From the NCBI GenBank assembly GCA_946638265.1, contig CAMPBN010000084.1, positions 1 to 5,661 of the forward strand: 5,661 nucleotides of DNA, given 5' to 3'. Under the pieces are notes generated by a model, which saw only the letters and a program-made list of their open reading frames with translations, was not told the origin of the DNA and did no database searches. Source of the DNA: an uncultured Bacillota bacterium. GTDB taxonomy: Bacteria > Bacillota > Clostridia > Peptostreptococcales > Anaerovoracaceae. The position numbers were made by a program, and so were the translations under genes. Positions 5,660 to 5,661 of the stretch are shown here, piece after piece (within the stretch, counting starts at the first letter, position 1; every line of letters begins with the position of its first letter).

Positions 5660-5661
5660 CT

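Overview
This window looks like chromosomal DNA from a low-to-medium GC, amino-acid-fermenting anaerobe of the Firmicutes, probably Clostridia. The reasons are strong GGAGG-type ribosome binding sites, frequent TTG starts, AT-rich intergenic DNA, and a recognisable gene of the anaerobic lysine fermentation pathway. The genus cannot be read from the sequence.

Layout. Positions 1-1032 (minus) hold the N-terminal 344 residues of a sodium:amino-acid symporter of the AGCS family; its end lies outside the window. Positions 1033-1295 are non-coding: a candidate promoter and leader hairpin for the symporter, plus the terminator of the next gene. Positions 1296-2339 (minus) encode L-erythro-3,5-diaminohexanoate dehydrogenase (kdd). 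Positions 2340-2796 form a 457-bp divergent control region. Positions 2797-4890 (plus) encode a 697-residue sigma-54 activator. Positions 4895-5617 (minus) encode a TrmH/SpoU-type RNA methyltransferase that converges on the activator with only 4 bp between stop codons.

The main point is the kdd/activator pair. The first ~355 residues of the activator align collinearly with the whole Kdd enzyme encoded next door. The glycine-rich NAD loop and several likely active-site segments have been replaced. This Kdd-like domain sits where sigma-54 activators normally carry a sensory domain and is joined to a complete AAA+ ATPase and a Fis-type helix-turn-helix. The kdd gene itself has an essentially perfect -24/-12 sigma-54 promoter (2411-2426, minus). 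About 240-305 bp upstream of its predicted start lie three TGATTCA palindromes spaced 34 and 31 bp apart, a good candidate enhancer. The inferred circuit is a pseudo-enzyme copy of the dehydrogenase that senses a pathway metabolite (perhaps 3,5-diaminohexanoate or its keto product) and switches on the real enzyme through sigma-54. The sequence supports the fusion, the promoter and the repeats directly. The ligand, the DNA-binding assignment and novelty are inference.

The symporter may supply an amino acid for fermentation, but no sigma-54 promoter is visible for it. The methyltransferase appears to be an unrelated housekeeping neighbour.
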